From positions 287,111,166 through 287,175,165 of the forward strand of contig CM077666.1 in assembly GCA_039707655.1 (NCBI GenBank): a DNA stretch of 64,000 bases. The letters are read 5' to 3'. A program made the translations under genes and the position numbers. Positions within the stretch are counted from its first letter, which is position 1, and each line of letters starts with the position of its first letter. Origin of the DNA: Elymus sibiricus. Its lineage: Eukaryota; Streptophyta; Magnoliopsida; Poales; Poaceae. Under the pieces are notes generated by a model. The model saw only the letters and a list, made by a program, of their open reading frames with translations. It was not told where the DNA came from and did not search any database. Positions 12,501-23,802 of the stretch are shown piece after piece.

Positions 12501-13747
12501 CAGGAGTATTGATCGTCACCGCGAGCTCCCAAAACACTAACAGATTTGGGTATTTGATCTGAGTTGGTCGCTGGCCTATACGCACTACCACCACGTGGGA
12601 TAATGGTTTAATGGGGACCTCTACGTCGTACGTTCCTTCCGAAAGCGATCCAGATGTCACAGTTCAGAGATGCGGGCTGATTGTTGGGGTGAGCTGGTTA
12701 CGTCTGTGGTGTTTCCACAGTCGCGCTTGGGCCCCGGCCAGTCTCGCAACGTGCAGGAGTGCAGAGGGCGATGGGCCCAAGACCCCTTCGCACTTAGGAT
12801 TTAGACCGGCGTGTTGACCTCTCTGGAGAGTCTAGGTTGGTCTACGGCGTGTCGATTACCCGAGGCTGGTTATTACCCAGCAAGTGTGTCCAGCCAGATG
12901 TAATCGAGCGTGATGGGTAACAGTAGTGCACCCCTCCAGGGAAGCTATCTATTCGAATAGCCGTGTCCACGGTAACAGGACGCTCAGTGTTGTATCCCGA
13001 TCTACTACAACTTGAACTGAATACATGTTACTTTAACTGTAAGCTCCGGGATCGCTTTCTCGTAGGGAGTCGAGGAAGGATCTCTGGGCTTTGCTATTAC
13101 ATGCTTGATACTTTATATTATGCTAATCTACACTCTTCTAATGCTGCAAGACGCTGCAAGATGCTAGTCTTCGATAGGCTAGGCCTTCCCCTCCATTCTG
13201 GCATTTCTGCAGTGTAGTCCACAGATACAGCCCCTTCCTTTGATACCAATGCATAACTAGCATAGTTCTAATGTAAGTCTTGCGAGTACTTTGGATGAGT
13301 ACTCACGGTTGCTTTGCTACCTCTTTTTCCCCATACCCGATTCCCTTGATAAGATGATGGAGCCCAGGAGTCAGCTGCTACCGCCGACGACTACTACTAC
13401 CCTACCGGTGGAGCCTACTACTACATGGAGACCGACGACCAGGAGTAGATAGGAGGTTCCCAAGCAGGAGGCATGCGCCTTGTCGATCATGTCGTTGTTT
13501 TGCTCAGCCTTCTTAAGGCAGCCTTGTTTAACTTATGTTTGTACTCAGATATCTGATGCTTCCGCTGATGCTTGTATGACTCGAGCTGATGTATTCGAGC
13601 CCTCGAGGCCCATGGCTTGTAATATAAAGCGTGTATGACTTTTATTTGTGTTTAGAGTTGTGTTGTGATATCTTCCCGTGAGTCCTTAGGCTTGATCGTG
13701 TGCATTTGCGTGTATGATTAGTGCACGATTAAGTCGGGGGCGTCACA
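9592..13747 (+). repeat. Long 3' LTR of the chromovirus-like element
   Basis: Only 12670-13747 can be proved LTR, because the matching 5' copy starts at the window edge. The stretch 9592-12669 is assigned to the same LTR because it continues without a break and has no retroelement coding signal. Parts: AT-rich 9600-10050; a CpG-rich block 10080-11060 that yields long open frames on both strands by composition alone; an AT-rich stretch with repeated TTAATTAG near 11110-11220; and a short-repeat segment near 12076-12285. The start of the LTR is not defined. I see no host gene here. Confidence 0.65.
12076..12285 (+). repeat. Short direct repeats inside the LTR
   Basis: Four copies of a word close to CGAGGGTGATTCCTCG at about 12077, 12145, 12213 and 12266, spaced 50-70 bases. 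Confidence 0.7.
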
Positions 13748-14540
13748 AGTTCATCAAAAAGGGATATTTCAAACGAATCCAAGGGATCATAGCAATTATA
13801 ATAACATTCATCCTTCGGTATGCACGAAGGGAAATTAAACAATGTATGAGATAAAGAGTTACTCTCATCAGAAGGTGGGCACGGGTGATCAATCCACTCT
13901 TCCTCCCTTTGTTCTTCGCTCTCCTCCTCATCTTTTTCATCTAATGAGCTCACAGTTTCGGCAATTTCTTCTTCCATAGATTCCTGCAAAATATTAGTCT
14001 CTTCCAGGGCAGTAGACATTCTCTCAATAAATTCTTTATTATAAGCATTAGAAGCATAGTTTTCATAGCAATATTTAAGTATTGCAAAATTTCCAGATTT
14101 GTAAAGAGTGGCATCATACTTTTCAATCAAAGAAGCAATTTCATAGGCACCCTTAAAAGCGACAAATTCTTCAATTTGTTCAATATCATAATAACTATAA
14201 ACACCCTTGGCATAAGAAGATAAGACCTCATTATCATTACACTCACATTGATTGGGAAGGTGTTTCTTAGGGCCCTTTCTAGAGCAGCAAGTAAAATCAT
14301 ATATTTCACATAAATTCAAAGCATAACATTCTAATCGAATTTGATCCCACAACTGTTTCCCTTTTGAGATAAGCGGTAACACACAAAATAAGCATGCTCA
14401 CCTAATGATTTTCCCTCAACTAAGCTAGTTGGGTTTTCAGCACGAGCACAAATGGATCGAAGATGATCCAAGTAAATAGCTTCAGCAGTACGGTAGATAT
14501 TAGGTGGTTCTTCAACCATTGTGTTATCAAGTACAACCAT
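13748..14540 (-). pseudogene. Antisense ORF fragment of unknown function, Athila-type context
   Basis: On the minus strand two overlapping frames, 14540-14331 and 14382-13729, look like one former ORF of about 265 codons with a single shift near 14360. The product is rich in Glu, Ser, Tyr and Cys and has an acidic central run (SSLDEKDEEESEE). I recognise no domain. The low-coordinate end is cut by insertion of the chromovirus-like element: the last residues (VTPPT) are encoded by its LTR end. The 14540 end abuts a forward Athila LTR fragment with no gap. The long, biased frame suggests a retroelement accessory ORF. Confidence 0.5.
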
Positions 14541-14858
14541 TGGTCCCCGGGTCTATTTTCCATCAATACATAAGCTTCTACCATTGCTCTCTATTTGCTC
14601 TTTTACTTTTTGTTACATTGCCTATCACTATCTGCTTTTAATCTTGTGGCTAGCAAGAACAATGGGAGTCACAACCCCCTTGCCTTTGTTGGGTGCAAGC
14701 AACTATTTTGTTTGTGTGCAGGTGCTGCCAATGTTGTTAGTGTGGTGCCTCCTACTGGTTCGATAAACCTTCATTCTTAACTGAGGGAAATACTTTCTAC
14801 TACTGTGCTACATATCCTTTCCTCTTCGGGGAGTCCAACAACTCCTACGGGAGTAGCA
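14541..14858 (+). repeat. 3' end fragment of an Athila-type LTR
   Basis: Begins inside the LTR at CCCCGGGTCTATTTTCC and ends GAGTAGCA just before a PBS. It parallels 19290-19613 in the next Athila LTR (GCCTTTGTTGGGTGCAAGCA, CGATAAACCTT). The first two thirds of the LTR are missing. Confidence 0.8.
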
Positions 14859-14868
14859 GAAGAATTTC

Positions 14869-14886
14869 TCACGCCGTTGCCGGGGA
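14869..14886 (+). other. Degraded primer binding site, Athila type
   Basis: TCACGCCGTTGCCGGGGA; the expected word is TGGCGCCGTTGCCGGGGA, so two bases have changed. It lies ten bases after the LTR end. Confidence 0.8.
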
Positions 14887-15055
14887 GACATCATCTACCA
14901 AATCAGGTGCCTTCGCACAAACACTTTCCTTTTGGTTGTTTTTATTTTCTTGCCTTTTGCCTTTTTCCTTTTTATTTGCCTTCTCTTTTCTTTGCCAATT
15001 TTTTTTCCAAAATACCAAAAAATCTTGTGTTACTATCTCTGCTTGTGTTGCAATT

Positions 15056-16731
15056 ATGTCTACTCCTGAAAATACCAAGCTTTGCGATTTCTCAAGTACT
15101 AATAACAATGATTTCATTAGTACTCCTATTGCTCCTCCCACCACTAGTGTAGAGTCTTATGATATTAAAGCTGCCTTGCTAAATCTTGTTATGAAAGAAT
15201 AATTCTCTGGAAATTTTAATGAAGATGCTACTTCTCATCTTAATACCTTTGTTGAGTTATGTGATATGCAAAAAAAATGTGGATAATGATATTGTTAAAC
15301 TGAAACGTTTTCCTTTTTCTCTTAGAGATAGAGCTAAAGCATGGTTATCTTCTTTGCCGAAAAATAGTATCGATTCTTGGTCTAAGTGCAAAGATGCTTT
15401 CATTGGCAAGTATTTTCCTCCTGCTAAAATAATATCTTTGAGGAATCAAATCATGAATTTTAAGCAACTTGACCTAGAACATGTTGCACAATCATGGGAA
15501 AGAATGAAATTAATGCTTAAAAATTGTCCAACACATGGATTGAGTCTTTGGATGATAGTGCAAAAAAATTATGATGGACTAAACATTGTTTCAAGAAACC
15601 TTGTAGATTCAGCTGAAGGTGGAAAGTTCATGGGAATAACACTTGGAGAAGCCACTAAGCTTCTTGATAATATGACCGCCAATTATTCCCAATGGCACAC
15701 CGAGCGCGCTCCAAGTGGTAAGAAGGTAAACTCTGTCGAGGAGAATTCCTCCCTAAGTGAAAAGACTAAGAGTGCTTCTATTGATTCAAATGATGTGCCT
15801 TTAACTACCTTGATTGAACAAAATAATGATGCTACTGATGTGAATTTTATTTCAAGGGGAACAATAATAATGCTTATGGGGGGAACTTCAATAATAATCC
15901 TAGACCGTATCCTGGTAATCTCTCTAATAATTATGGCAATTCCCATGATAATTCTTATGATAAAAGATTGCTTGAGATTGAAAAGTCCACTAAGAATTTT
16001 ATGCATGCTCAATATGAACAAAATGAAGCTTTTTTCTAAGGAAGTGAAGGAACATTCTTCTGTGCTTAAGGCGATTAGTAAACAACTTGATGATATTAAT
16101 AGGAAGTAGTTAATCTCCAACTACAACCTGAGTAAACTGAAAGTATTTTAGGAAAAAAGTTCGATAAGCAAACTACGCTAGTTAATAAAATGGCTGCCAA
16201 ACTGGAATCAAATTTTCTTGCTAATAATGATGAAGATGTTAAAATTATTGGTGTATCAACTATTGAATCATTGTTTAGAAATATTAAAGTTGATAATGAT
16301 GGGACTGAAGAAGAGGCAACTTTAGTTAAAAAGCGTCCCAACTATTCGGAGGGTGATGATCTTGTTGCTAATAATGATAAAAGTGGGTTTGAAGAGGTTA
16401 AAACTTTAGATAGCGATGCTCCCACTATTTTGGATTACAAGGATTTTAATTATCATAGTTGTTCCCTTAGTGAATTTATTTCCTTGCTTCAATGCATGAT
16501 TAATTGACCCAATTCATATGAACAAAAGAAAGCTTTTACTAAACGTATTGTAGAAGCTCTTATTAATACCAATGAGGAAAGACTTGAATTAGAGGTTTCC
16601 ATACCTAGAAAATTGCATGATGAATGGGAACCCACCATTAAGGTTAAAATAAAGGATTATGATTGCAATGCTTTGTGTGATCTAGGATCTAGCGTTTCAA
16701 CTATGCCGAAAGCGTTGTATGATGTTCTCGG
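15056..16731 (+). pseudogene. gag: Athila-lineage gag-protease pseudogene
   Basis: ATG at 15056 starts a frame reading MSTPENTKLCDF; CAA has become TAA at 15200, and a frameshift lies in an A-run near 15275. The capsid region follows (FPFSLRDRAKAWLSSLP, then KCKDAFIGKYFPP), with another shift near 15860 in an Asn-rich linker and one near 16110. The 3' part ends in a protease segment reading CDLGSSVSTMPK, where D-L-G is the active site, and the sequence breaks off at 16731. RT and integrase are absent. The product would be particle capsid plus the enzyme that matures it. At least four lesions make it non-functional. Confidence 0.85.
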
Positions 16732-17310
16732 TTTCATGTACAGCCAGACGCAAAGCTATCCATGAGGGGATCTTTCAGAACCCTCAAGCGATACAGTCCT
16801 TCATTGCAAGATTTATGTATGAACTGGAGATGATCAATGATAATCAGTAAGTCACAACTCATGTCCCTGTTATTCATGTGGCACCACAACGCCGACCTAA
16901 GGAACCACATGTTGGCTTTGCAAAAAAACATGTCGATGCCGGAGTTCGAAGGGGAAGAGGAGGAGCCGCGGCGGTGGTATGTCGGGATAGTGAGGGACAT
17001 TACATGCAGGGAGGCACTCGCGCTAGCTAAAGATCTACAGCTACATTAGGTAGTGATCGCATCAGATTCTAAGCAAGTCACTGCGGGCATCAACAAAAAA
17101 TCCAGAGGTAGTTATGGGGCTATCATTAGCGAGATTAATTCCTACTCGTCTCAATTCCAATGTGATTTTACTTTTGAGACTTGTGAGGTTAATGTCATAT
17201 GTTAGACAAGTTATGTCTATCATTAGGTCTGCAACGCCATGTCTGGTTCGGCCAATCCCATGACCAGAACTATATCCCACATTCCCTGGCCTTTGATGAA
17301 TAAATCTTGG
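16732..17310 (+). pseudogene. Orphan RNase H-like (RVT_3) fragment
   Basis: Read across three frames, this segment gives the usual plant LINE or RNase H-like landmarks in order: DAGVRRGRGGAAAVVCRD near 16930, CREALALAKDLQLH near 17005, VVIASDSKQV near 17050, and SYGAIISEI near 17115. These match the conserved blocks of the RVT_3 RNase H fold, which cuts RNA in RNA-DNA hybrids. Two or more shifts and a TAG at 17047 break it. No RT precedes it; it abuts the broken Athila protease. It is most simply the 3' end of a 5'-truncated LINE, or a copied RNase H-like gene. No poly-A tail is clear. Confidence 0.6.
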
Positions 17311-17873
17311 TTATACCCCTAATTTTTCTTTGCAGAAACAGTAGGAAATAGCGCCTTAAATACCAATAGGGGTTGACATTAGAAACTTTAAATTAGAACG
17401 ATGAGAACGATGGGAGCCTTATCCCTTTTTTTCCTTTTCATTTAAGTCCTCCAAGTTTGTTGTATTGACACTTCATCCTAAAAAAACTTCAAATGTTATA
17501 TTTTCTAGTACAATAACTTTTGTGGCATATATTTTATATTATATTGGTCGAATTGTCTATCTAGAGGTACACATGGGCCTTTTGAAAACAAAAAAGAGGG
17601 AGTAACATGCTAAACAACCACATACATGAAAACGATGGGAGCCTTATCCCTTTGGTTCTTTTGCATTTAAGTCCTCTGACTACGTTGTATTGCTACTTCA
17701 CCCTTGTAATTCTCTACTAAACCAAAAGATTTAATGCACTCTGTGGATTAGTCATCAGGCTATCTGTTAAATGCACATAAGCCCCAGGCTAATTATTTGT
17801 GTTGCACATGAAGCTAATGAATATTATTTTTACTGTAATTATATATACCGCATAGGTACCGTTGTGAAAGAAA
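17311..17873. other. AT-rich stretch, nothing recognised
   Basis: No coding frame and no LTR landmark. A short duplicated phrase, GATGGGAGCCTTATCCCTTT, occurs at 17409 and 17635. Confidence 0.5.
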
Positions 17874-17875
17874 TA

Positions 17876-18270
17876 CTACCTCCATCTAAATTTATTAGGC
17901 CCAAGGACCACTTTGGCAGGACCAAGGCACTACTGAAAAGACGTGTCTGAAAATTAAAGCTTAAACTGACCATTCAATCCAGCTCAGGGTAAATGAAAAA
18001 ATAATGAGGTTTTTGCTCTGCAATGCTTGCATGCAAAGATTAACTGCACACGCAGGAAACAAGGCACATCATGCGCGGCCCGGTTGCAGGCAACTACTTG
18101 TATGCATTGGCTTGCATGCAAACCTCATCACTACGCACGGGAAACAAAGGCGTGCAGCCTCAGAATAGGAAAAGAAAAGCGCAACCATGGTGCAGGCTTA
18201 GCTCCAGCGGCCTAATATTTCCGGACGGGGCTTCGTGGCCAGCGGGCCTTTTAAACACGGATGGAGGTAG
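17876..18270. mobile_element. Stowaway-like MITE, 395 bp
   Basis: Flanked by TA on both sides (17874-17875, 18271-18272). Terminal inverted repeats start CTACCTCCATC on both ends and continue to a shared AGGCCC about 27 bases in. It carries no transposase. The TA target and CTCCCTCC-like ends fit Tc1/mariner Stowaway elements. Confidence 0.75.
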
Positions 18271-18440
18271 TACTTTTCTTACATTTCAAACACAAATTTT
18301 ATGAAATTTATGACATACTCTATATATTTGCCTCAACCTTCTCTATACGATTCCATTTTAGGCAGGGCGCGCCCTGGGTGGTAGGGCGCGCCCAGGTGCC
18401 TTGTGGCCCACTCATGGCTCTGATTGACCTAATTCTTGGC

Positions 18441-18450
18441 CTATAAATTC
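18441..18450 (+). promoter_or_regulatory. TATA-like element in the Athila LTR
   Basis: CTATAAATTC, following a GGCGCGCCC-rich segment, in the position where these LTRs start transcription. Confidence 0.45.
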
Positions 18451-18666
18451 CACAATATTCAGAAACCCAGAGCGAGACCTGAAACAATTCTTCCACCACT
18501 GCAAGCCTCTGTTCCGAAGCGATCTCATCTGGAGGCCTCCGCCGGTACTCTGCCGAAGGGGGAAACCATTGGGGAGACAATCTTGATCAATCTTGCTGCC
18601 TCCATGATGATGTGTGAGTAGTTCCCACAGGACCTACAGGTCCATAGCAGTAGCTAGATGGCTATC

Positions 18667-18677
18667 TCTCTCTCTCT

Positions 18678-18711
<34 letters not shown>
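18667..18711. repeat. (CT)n microsatellite
   Basis: Over 20 CT units with one interruption (CAAT), inside the LTR transcribed region. Confidence 0.9.
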
Positions 18712-19623
18712 ATCTTCAATACAATGATCTCATCGGATATCAATCCGATGTAAACTTTTGCGGTGCGTTTGTTGGGATCCGATGAATTGTGGGTTTATGA
18801 TCAGATTATTCATTGAAAGTGTTTGAGTCTTTTCTGAGATTTATATATTTGTGATTTTATAGCCTTGTATTTCTCTCCAATCTATCGATCTCTTTTGGCC
18901 AATGAGATCGATTTATCTTTAGTGGGAGAAGTGCTTGGTAGTAGGTTCAATCTTGCGGTGTCCTTACTCTGTGACAGGAGGAGTTGCAAGACACGTATAT
19001 GTATTGTTGCTACTAAGGGTAAAACAATGGGGCTAGAACATATTAATTGATCTTGCTTTGTCTACATTATGTCATCATGCTTCAAGCATTACTCTATTCG
19101 TTATGAACTTAATACCTTGCGATGCAGGCTGGATAGCGGTCAAGGGGTGGAGTAATAGTAGTAGACGTCAGTAAGTCTAAGGGTCTACTTGTCACAGACG
19201 TAATGCCTATATAGTGATCATGCCATGAAGATTCATCATAATTTGTTTATCCACTGATGCTATTTATGTGAGAGATGCCTCGAACGCTATGGCCCCCGGT
19301 CCATTCACTTCTATATTAAAACAAATCTTATAATTCCTCACTGTTTTCTTTTATTTTTATTAATATTTTATTTATTATCTACCACTACCATATTTGATAC
19401 TTCCAACGAGCAAGAACAAGGAGGAGTGACGCCCCCTTGCCTTTGTTGGGTGCAAGCATTTGCTTTGTGTGTGTGCAGGTACTGTCGACATTGTCTGTGT
19501 GCCGTCTCCTTCTGGCTCGATAAACCTTGGTTCTTAACTGCGGGAAATACTATCTGCCACTATACTACATCACCCTTCCTCTTCAGAGAATCCCAACACT
19601 ATTACAAGTAGCAGAAGAATTTC

Positions 19624-19641
19624 TGGCGCCGTTGCTGGGGA
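19624..19641 (+). other. Primer binding site of the second Athila element
   Basis: TGGCGCCGTTGCTGGGGA, eleven bases after the LTR end. It is one change from the standard Athila-type site and better kept than the one at 14869. Confidence 0.85.
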
Positions 19642-19786
19642 GGCTTCACCAGACAAGCCAGGTGCCTTCACACACATTTATCATTTGCTTGTTTTTAATT
19701 TCTTTGCGATTTGCCTTCTTTATTTTTGCTAAAAAATGAAAAATACCAAAAATAATTGTGTTACTTTATTTGCTTGAATTTCTATC

Positions 19787-19914
19787 ATGTCTACCGCTGA
19801 GAATACTAAAGTGTGTGATTTCTCGAGTACGAACAACAATGATTTTATTAGTACTCCTATTGCTCCTCCCGCCACTAGTGCAGAGTCTTATGATATTAAA
19901 GCTGCATTGCTAAA
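19787..19914 (+). pseudogene. gag: Athila gag N-terminus, cut by element O
   Basis: ATG 19787 opens an uninterrupted frame of 42 codons (MSTAENTKVCDFSSTNNND), clearly the same gag start as at 15056. It ends where the LTR of element O begins at 19915. The continuation would lie beyond O, outside this window. Confidence 0.85.
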
Positions 19915-20722
19915 TGTCGATGTATAAAAACATAGGTGTTTTCATACCCTGACTTATGCACAGATAGTAGTAGCCTTCCCGACGGCAAGGGCTTGCTGAG
20001 GGATAGCTCATATCAAGATTCAAGACTTGGTCAATGGGACCATGAAGAAGACCTCGAGGCAGGTCATCCAGAAGTACTAAGACAGTACTGAAGATCCAGA
20101 CTACACTTGCCGGCAAGCGAAGGCCTGGCAAGCTCCATGCCGGCAAGCTCCCTCTACCTCACCACCGCTCCACCTCATCGATCAGCTAGTCACTTATCGA
20201 TAGGTGTCGAGTGGGCAGGTAGTTAGGTAGAACCTGTCGGGGCACGTGTCAGCACGCCGCCTGGAGGTTAACTTTAATGACACCCGTCATGGAGGCATGT
20301 CAAGATAATAGAAGGAAGCTGGGCGAGCAGTGCAGGACCCTTGCCGAAGCTGGGCGCATTAATGGCTTTTGTCCTATCCTGTAAGGGTTAGGTATGATAG
20401 CACTGTAGCCACTAGTTACACTCTGTTATTACCATTTTGCCATTGTGGTGACCCCTTCTGTCTATAAAAGGAGGCCCATGGCAACCTTAACAAGGGTCGG
20501 CTCCTTGCTCAATTACGCGTAGTAGCTGCGCTCCTTTGTAATTTGAACTCATACACAATCAATCCATCAAAGCAGGAGTAGGGTTTTACACCTCACGGTG
20601 GCCCGAACCTGGGTAACTTTCTTGTGTTATTGCATTGCTGAAACTGCTCTTTGTGCACGTTGATTCCCACAGCCAAACCGCAAAGGGATCTCCTTGATCC
20701 CAAAGTTGTCGTACGCACGACA
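19915..20722 (+). repeat. 5' LTR of element O
   Basis: 808 bp from TGTCGATGTATAAAAACA to GTACGCACGACA. It is similar throughout to the solo LTR 32836-33749. TATA-like CTATAAAAGG lies at 20462. Repeated TTGCCGGCAAG words occur in the first half. Confidence 0.88.
20462..20471 (+). promoter_or_regulatory. TATA box of the O LTR
   Basis: CTATAAAAGG followed by AGGCCCA. The same box is conserved in the solo LTR at 33455. Confidence 0.6.
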
Positions 20723-20726
20723 TCTT

Positions 20727-20745
20727 TGGCGCGCCAGGCAGGGGA
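20727..20745 (+). other. Primer binding site of element O
   Basis: TGGCGCGCCAGGCAGGGGA, four bases after the LTR. This word is typical of the grass Tat lineage. The tRNA was not assigned. Confidence 0.85.
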
Positions 20746-20801
20746 TCGCGTGTTGGGAACCTATTTCGGTAGTGTGAGCGCTAGCTTCTTCATCACCTTT
20801 G

Positions 20802-22909
20802 ATGGCGCCCAAGAAGAAGGGCGTGGCTGCGACAGCTCCTTCCACATCCAAGCTACCGTCGTAGACGTCCGCGGGTGGTGTAGGCGGTGCAGGCAGCGCG
20901 GGTGGCGCGGACGGAGGGGTGGAGGCAGCCAGCTTCCCCGTCGTTCTGGTGACCCCGGTCACCAGACTGGAGATGGAGGAGGCGGCCAACTTCCACGACA
21001 CTCCGGTGATCATAGCCATCACACCGAAGAGGTCCGGAGCGCGACGAGCCACAGCGGCGAAGCCGTGATGTCCAAGGACGGCATGGCGATGTCCCAGAAC
21101 GCCACGGCAGGACGTACACCGCGACCATTGCAAGATGGGCGTGATACACTTCCTCGCGACGCCGGTGGCTCCGGACGACGACAGAACAACGCCGAGCATC
21201 GTCCCCAAGATGCTCCGGCACCACCACCACCGTGTCAGCCCACCGGCGAACATGTGCCATGGCAGCAGGCGTGGGATGGAGTTCCTTCTGGCTCTGCCAG
21301 GAGTCGAGCAACATCCTGCTCTTCGCTTCCGGCCATGCCAACCACGGCGGCGGAGGCCATGGCGGTGGCCCAGATGCTGCTGAACTTCCTGCCAATGCCT
21401 GACAAGATGGACGAGTGGAGGGCAACCATCCAGAGTCTCATTAGTTTTGCCGACCCAAGCAAGACGCAGCAGGCAGGACCTTTATAGCGACCACCCACGG
21501 CGCCGGCAGGACCAGCTGGTGGCCGAGCTGGAGACGTTGTGCCAACAGTGCAGTCACCTCCACGACAGCAACAACAGCGGCAAACCCGCTGAGACGACGA
21601 GCCGGACGAGGTGTCCATGGCATCTTCAGATCCGCGGGGCCACCAAGATCAGCGTCAAGTGCTGCAAGATCGGTGGGTGGAGGACGCCCGCACGACGATC
21701 AAGCGACACCGGAAAGCACGTCGTCAATCATACGAGCGTGTCGGGCCGGTAGTGTACAAGCCTGCGCCAGGGTATCTTGGGTGCTTACCTTATGAGGTAG
21801 GTTGCCTAGTGTTTACTCGTGAGCTGCGGCAAGTTCGCTGGCCGTCCTCCCGAAGCTTCAAACCAGAGCTTCCCGACAAGTACGACGGCAAGCTCAACCC
21901 ATCAGAGTTCCTTGGCATCTACACCATTGCGGTGCAGGCTGCCGGAGGACGGGATGACAAGATCCTAGCCAACTACTTCCCGTTGGCGCTTAAGCCCAAC
22001 GTCAGGTCATGCTTGATGAACTTACCGGAGGGCTCCATTTCCTCTTGGGCGGATTTATGTCATCAGTTTGTTGGTGCTTACCGTGGAGGCCACAAGCTTC
22101 CCGGCCAGCCCAGTGATCTGCATGTCATTCCCCAGAGATATGGTGAACCCCTTCGCAAGTACATTCAGAGGTTCAGCTGTGTTCAGCACAATATCCCTGA
22201 TGTACAACCTGCCGCTGTCATTGCCTCGTTCCACACAAACGTGTGCAATCGCAGGATGCTGGAAGAGATGGCCATCAACAAGGTCAGGGATATTGCCGAG
22301 CTATATGCTCTGGCCGACAAGTGCGCGCGTGCTGAGGAAGGGAGGTGACCCCCCGGAGAGGATGTAGGAGTGGCAGTCGATTTTGAAGACGAAGATGCAT
22401 CCAGCTCGAAGAAGAAGGGCCGCAAGCACAATCGCAAGCGCAATGGCAGGGCTGTATTGGTGGTAGAGGGATCAGGGAATCCCAGTAACAAGCCCAAGGC
22501 TGAAAGCAGCGGCAAGGAGGTTGCCGTCTGCACCTGCGGCCATGAGGCAACTGTCGGCGAGAAGACTGATGGCCCGTACTGCGAGATCCACCGCATTACA
22601 GGCCATGATCTCCAGGAGTGCCGGCAAGTTGAACAGCTTGCCGAGAAGCAGAAGCAAGAGTATGAGAAGCGCGACAAGGAGAAGGCCAAGGACGGTGCCA
22701 GTGGATTCAACAAGAAGAGCTGTGGTGGTCGCGGAGGCCACTGCGGCAAGGCTAAGTAGCAGAAGGAGAAGCCTGCTCGAGGCTGTGAAAAGAATGAGGA
22801 TGAAGATGGTGATGATGAGGACGAGGATGAGTCTGAACATGAATTCCAGAATGCGGTAGATGCCATGTTTGTTCACAGAGGCGCATCTTTGCACTCCTCA
22901 CACCGGTAG
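20802..22909 (+). pseudogene. gag: gag of element O
   Basis: ATG 20802 starts MAPKKKGVAATAPSTSK; stops follow at 20862 and 21066, and the frame shifts several times to 21610. The capsid core reads open from about 21611 to 22347, with landmarks PELPDKYDGKLNPSEFL, SWADLCHQFVGAY and VCNRRMLEEMAINKVRDIA. The next frame, 22370-22759, is Lys-rich and holds a knuckle-like CEIHRITGHDLQEC. An acidic tail follows to TAG 22907. This order fits Tat-lineage gag, the structural protein of the particle. Lesions make it non-coding today. The 278-codon frame at 20651-21487 is a composition-driven shadow. Confidence 0.82.
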
Positions 22910-22934
22910 CTGAAGTAGTGGGTCCGCGAAGTCA

Positions 22935-23802
22935 ATGCAGCGGAACCGACAAATGGAAGCACAGAAGCCACTCAAGTGGTCACACACGCCCATTATCTTT
23001 GTTGCTGAGGACCACCCTGATCGCACAACTGCGGTCGGGTGCTTGCCGTTGTTGGTTTCACCAAAAATTCACAACCTCAAGGTCACCAAGATGTTGGTTG
23101 ACGGTGGGGCCGGCTTGAACTTGATCTCACCAGACGTGATTAAGAGGCTACAGATTCCCGACAAAGATATGGAGGAAACAGGCACATTCCAGGGGATCAA
23201 TCCGGGAAGGAGTAAGCCTAAGGGACATATTACATTGCCGGTCACATTCGGAAGCGAGCTCAACTACAGGATAGAAAAGATTGTCTTTGATGTCGTTAAG
23301 ATGCCGCTTCGTACAATGGGATTCTGGGCCGCCCGGCGCTGGCAAAGTTCATGGCTCCGTCACACTATGCTTACAATGTGCTCAAAATGCCAGGACCAAT
23401 GGGCGTTCTTACCATCAAATCCAACCAGAAGGATGCAATTATTTGCGCCGACAAGCTCTACCGGGAGGCAGTAGCAGCATCTGCTGAAGAGGCACTTGCT
23501 CCTGCTGGCAAAGCTCCCGGGGGAGGAAAGAAGAAGAAGACCAGCAAGACCTCCAGCAAAACCTCCGGAAAGCGCACTGAGAAGTGCAGCACGTCCGTTA
23601 AGGAGCCAGAGAGCTCTGCCAGCAAGAGCAAGAAAGCCAAGGGAACTACACCTGTCATGAAGCAAGTTTCTGCAAAGGAGGATGGGACAGGAGGCACTTT
23701 CACCATAAGTGCCAGCCTTAATGACAAATAGGAAAGCGCGCTCGTTGCTTTCCTGCGGGCGAATGTCGATGGGTTTTCTTGGCAAGCAGATGACATCCTC
23801 GG
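22935..23802 (+). pseudogene. Protease region of element O
   Basis: The frame from 22935 contains MLVDGGAGLNLIS (aspartic protease, D-G-G variant of the D-S/T-G active site) near 23090, then ITLPVTFG and YRIEKIVFDVV. A shift near 23320 moves the frame to 23351-23731, a Lys/Ser/Thr-rich linker. After TAG 23729 the same frame reads on to 23802, where element I was inserted. Protease would process the gag-pol polyprotein. The 3' partner segment is 32695-32835. Confidence 0.8.

Larger units (their letters stand above)
1..13747 (+). mobile_element. Ty3/gypsy chromovirus-like retrotransposon, nested and pol-less
   Basis: The first 1082 bases are repeated at 12670-13747 in the same orientation and end identically in CGTCACA, which marks them as the 3' ends of two LTRs. 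An iMet-type primer site follows the left copy, and a gag with the chromovirus-like order Retrotrans_gag plus CCHC knuckle comes next. The left end lies outside the window. Reverse transcriptase and integrase are absent: between the protease start near 3560 and the 3' LTR lies only an inserted LARD (3650-9591). The element is therefore dead. Chromovirus (Tekay/Del-like) is inferred from the gag wording and PBS; pol, which would settle the lineage, is missing. Confidence 0.8.
18273..19613 (+). repeat. 5'-truncated Athila-type LTR
   Basis: Contains the usual order of these LTRs: GGGCGCGCCC words near 18370, TATA-like CTATAAATTC at 18441, GATGAATTGTGGGTTTATGA at 18781, and ends with ACAAGTAGCA at 19613 before a PBS. 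The first part, including TGATACG, is missing, and the MITE sits at the break. A (CT)n tract lies at 18667-18711. The reverse complement of the same landmarks is found in the solo LTR at 40992-42558. Confidence 0.8.

Noticed and set aside
20651..21487. 278-codon plus ORF near the start of element O
   Set aside because: Out of frame with the real gag start at 20802 and with the capsid core. It does not begin at an ATG of the family and has no gag landmarks.
22183..22866. 227-codon minus ORF rich in Ser and Leu
   Set aside because: Reverse of the Lys/Glu-rich gag tail of element O.
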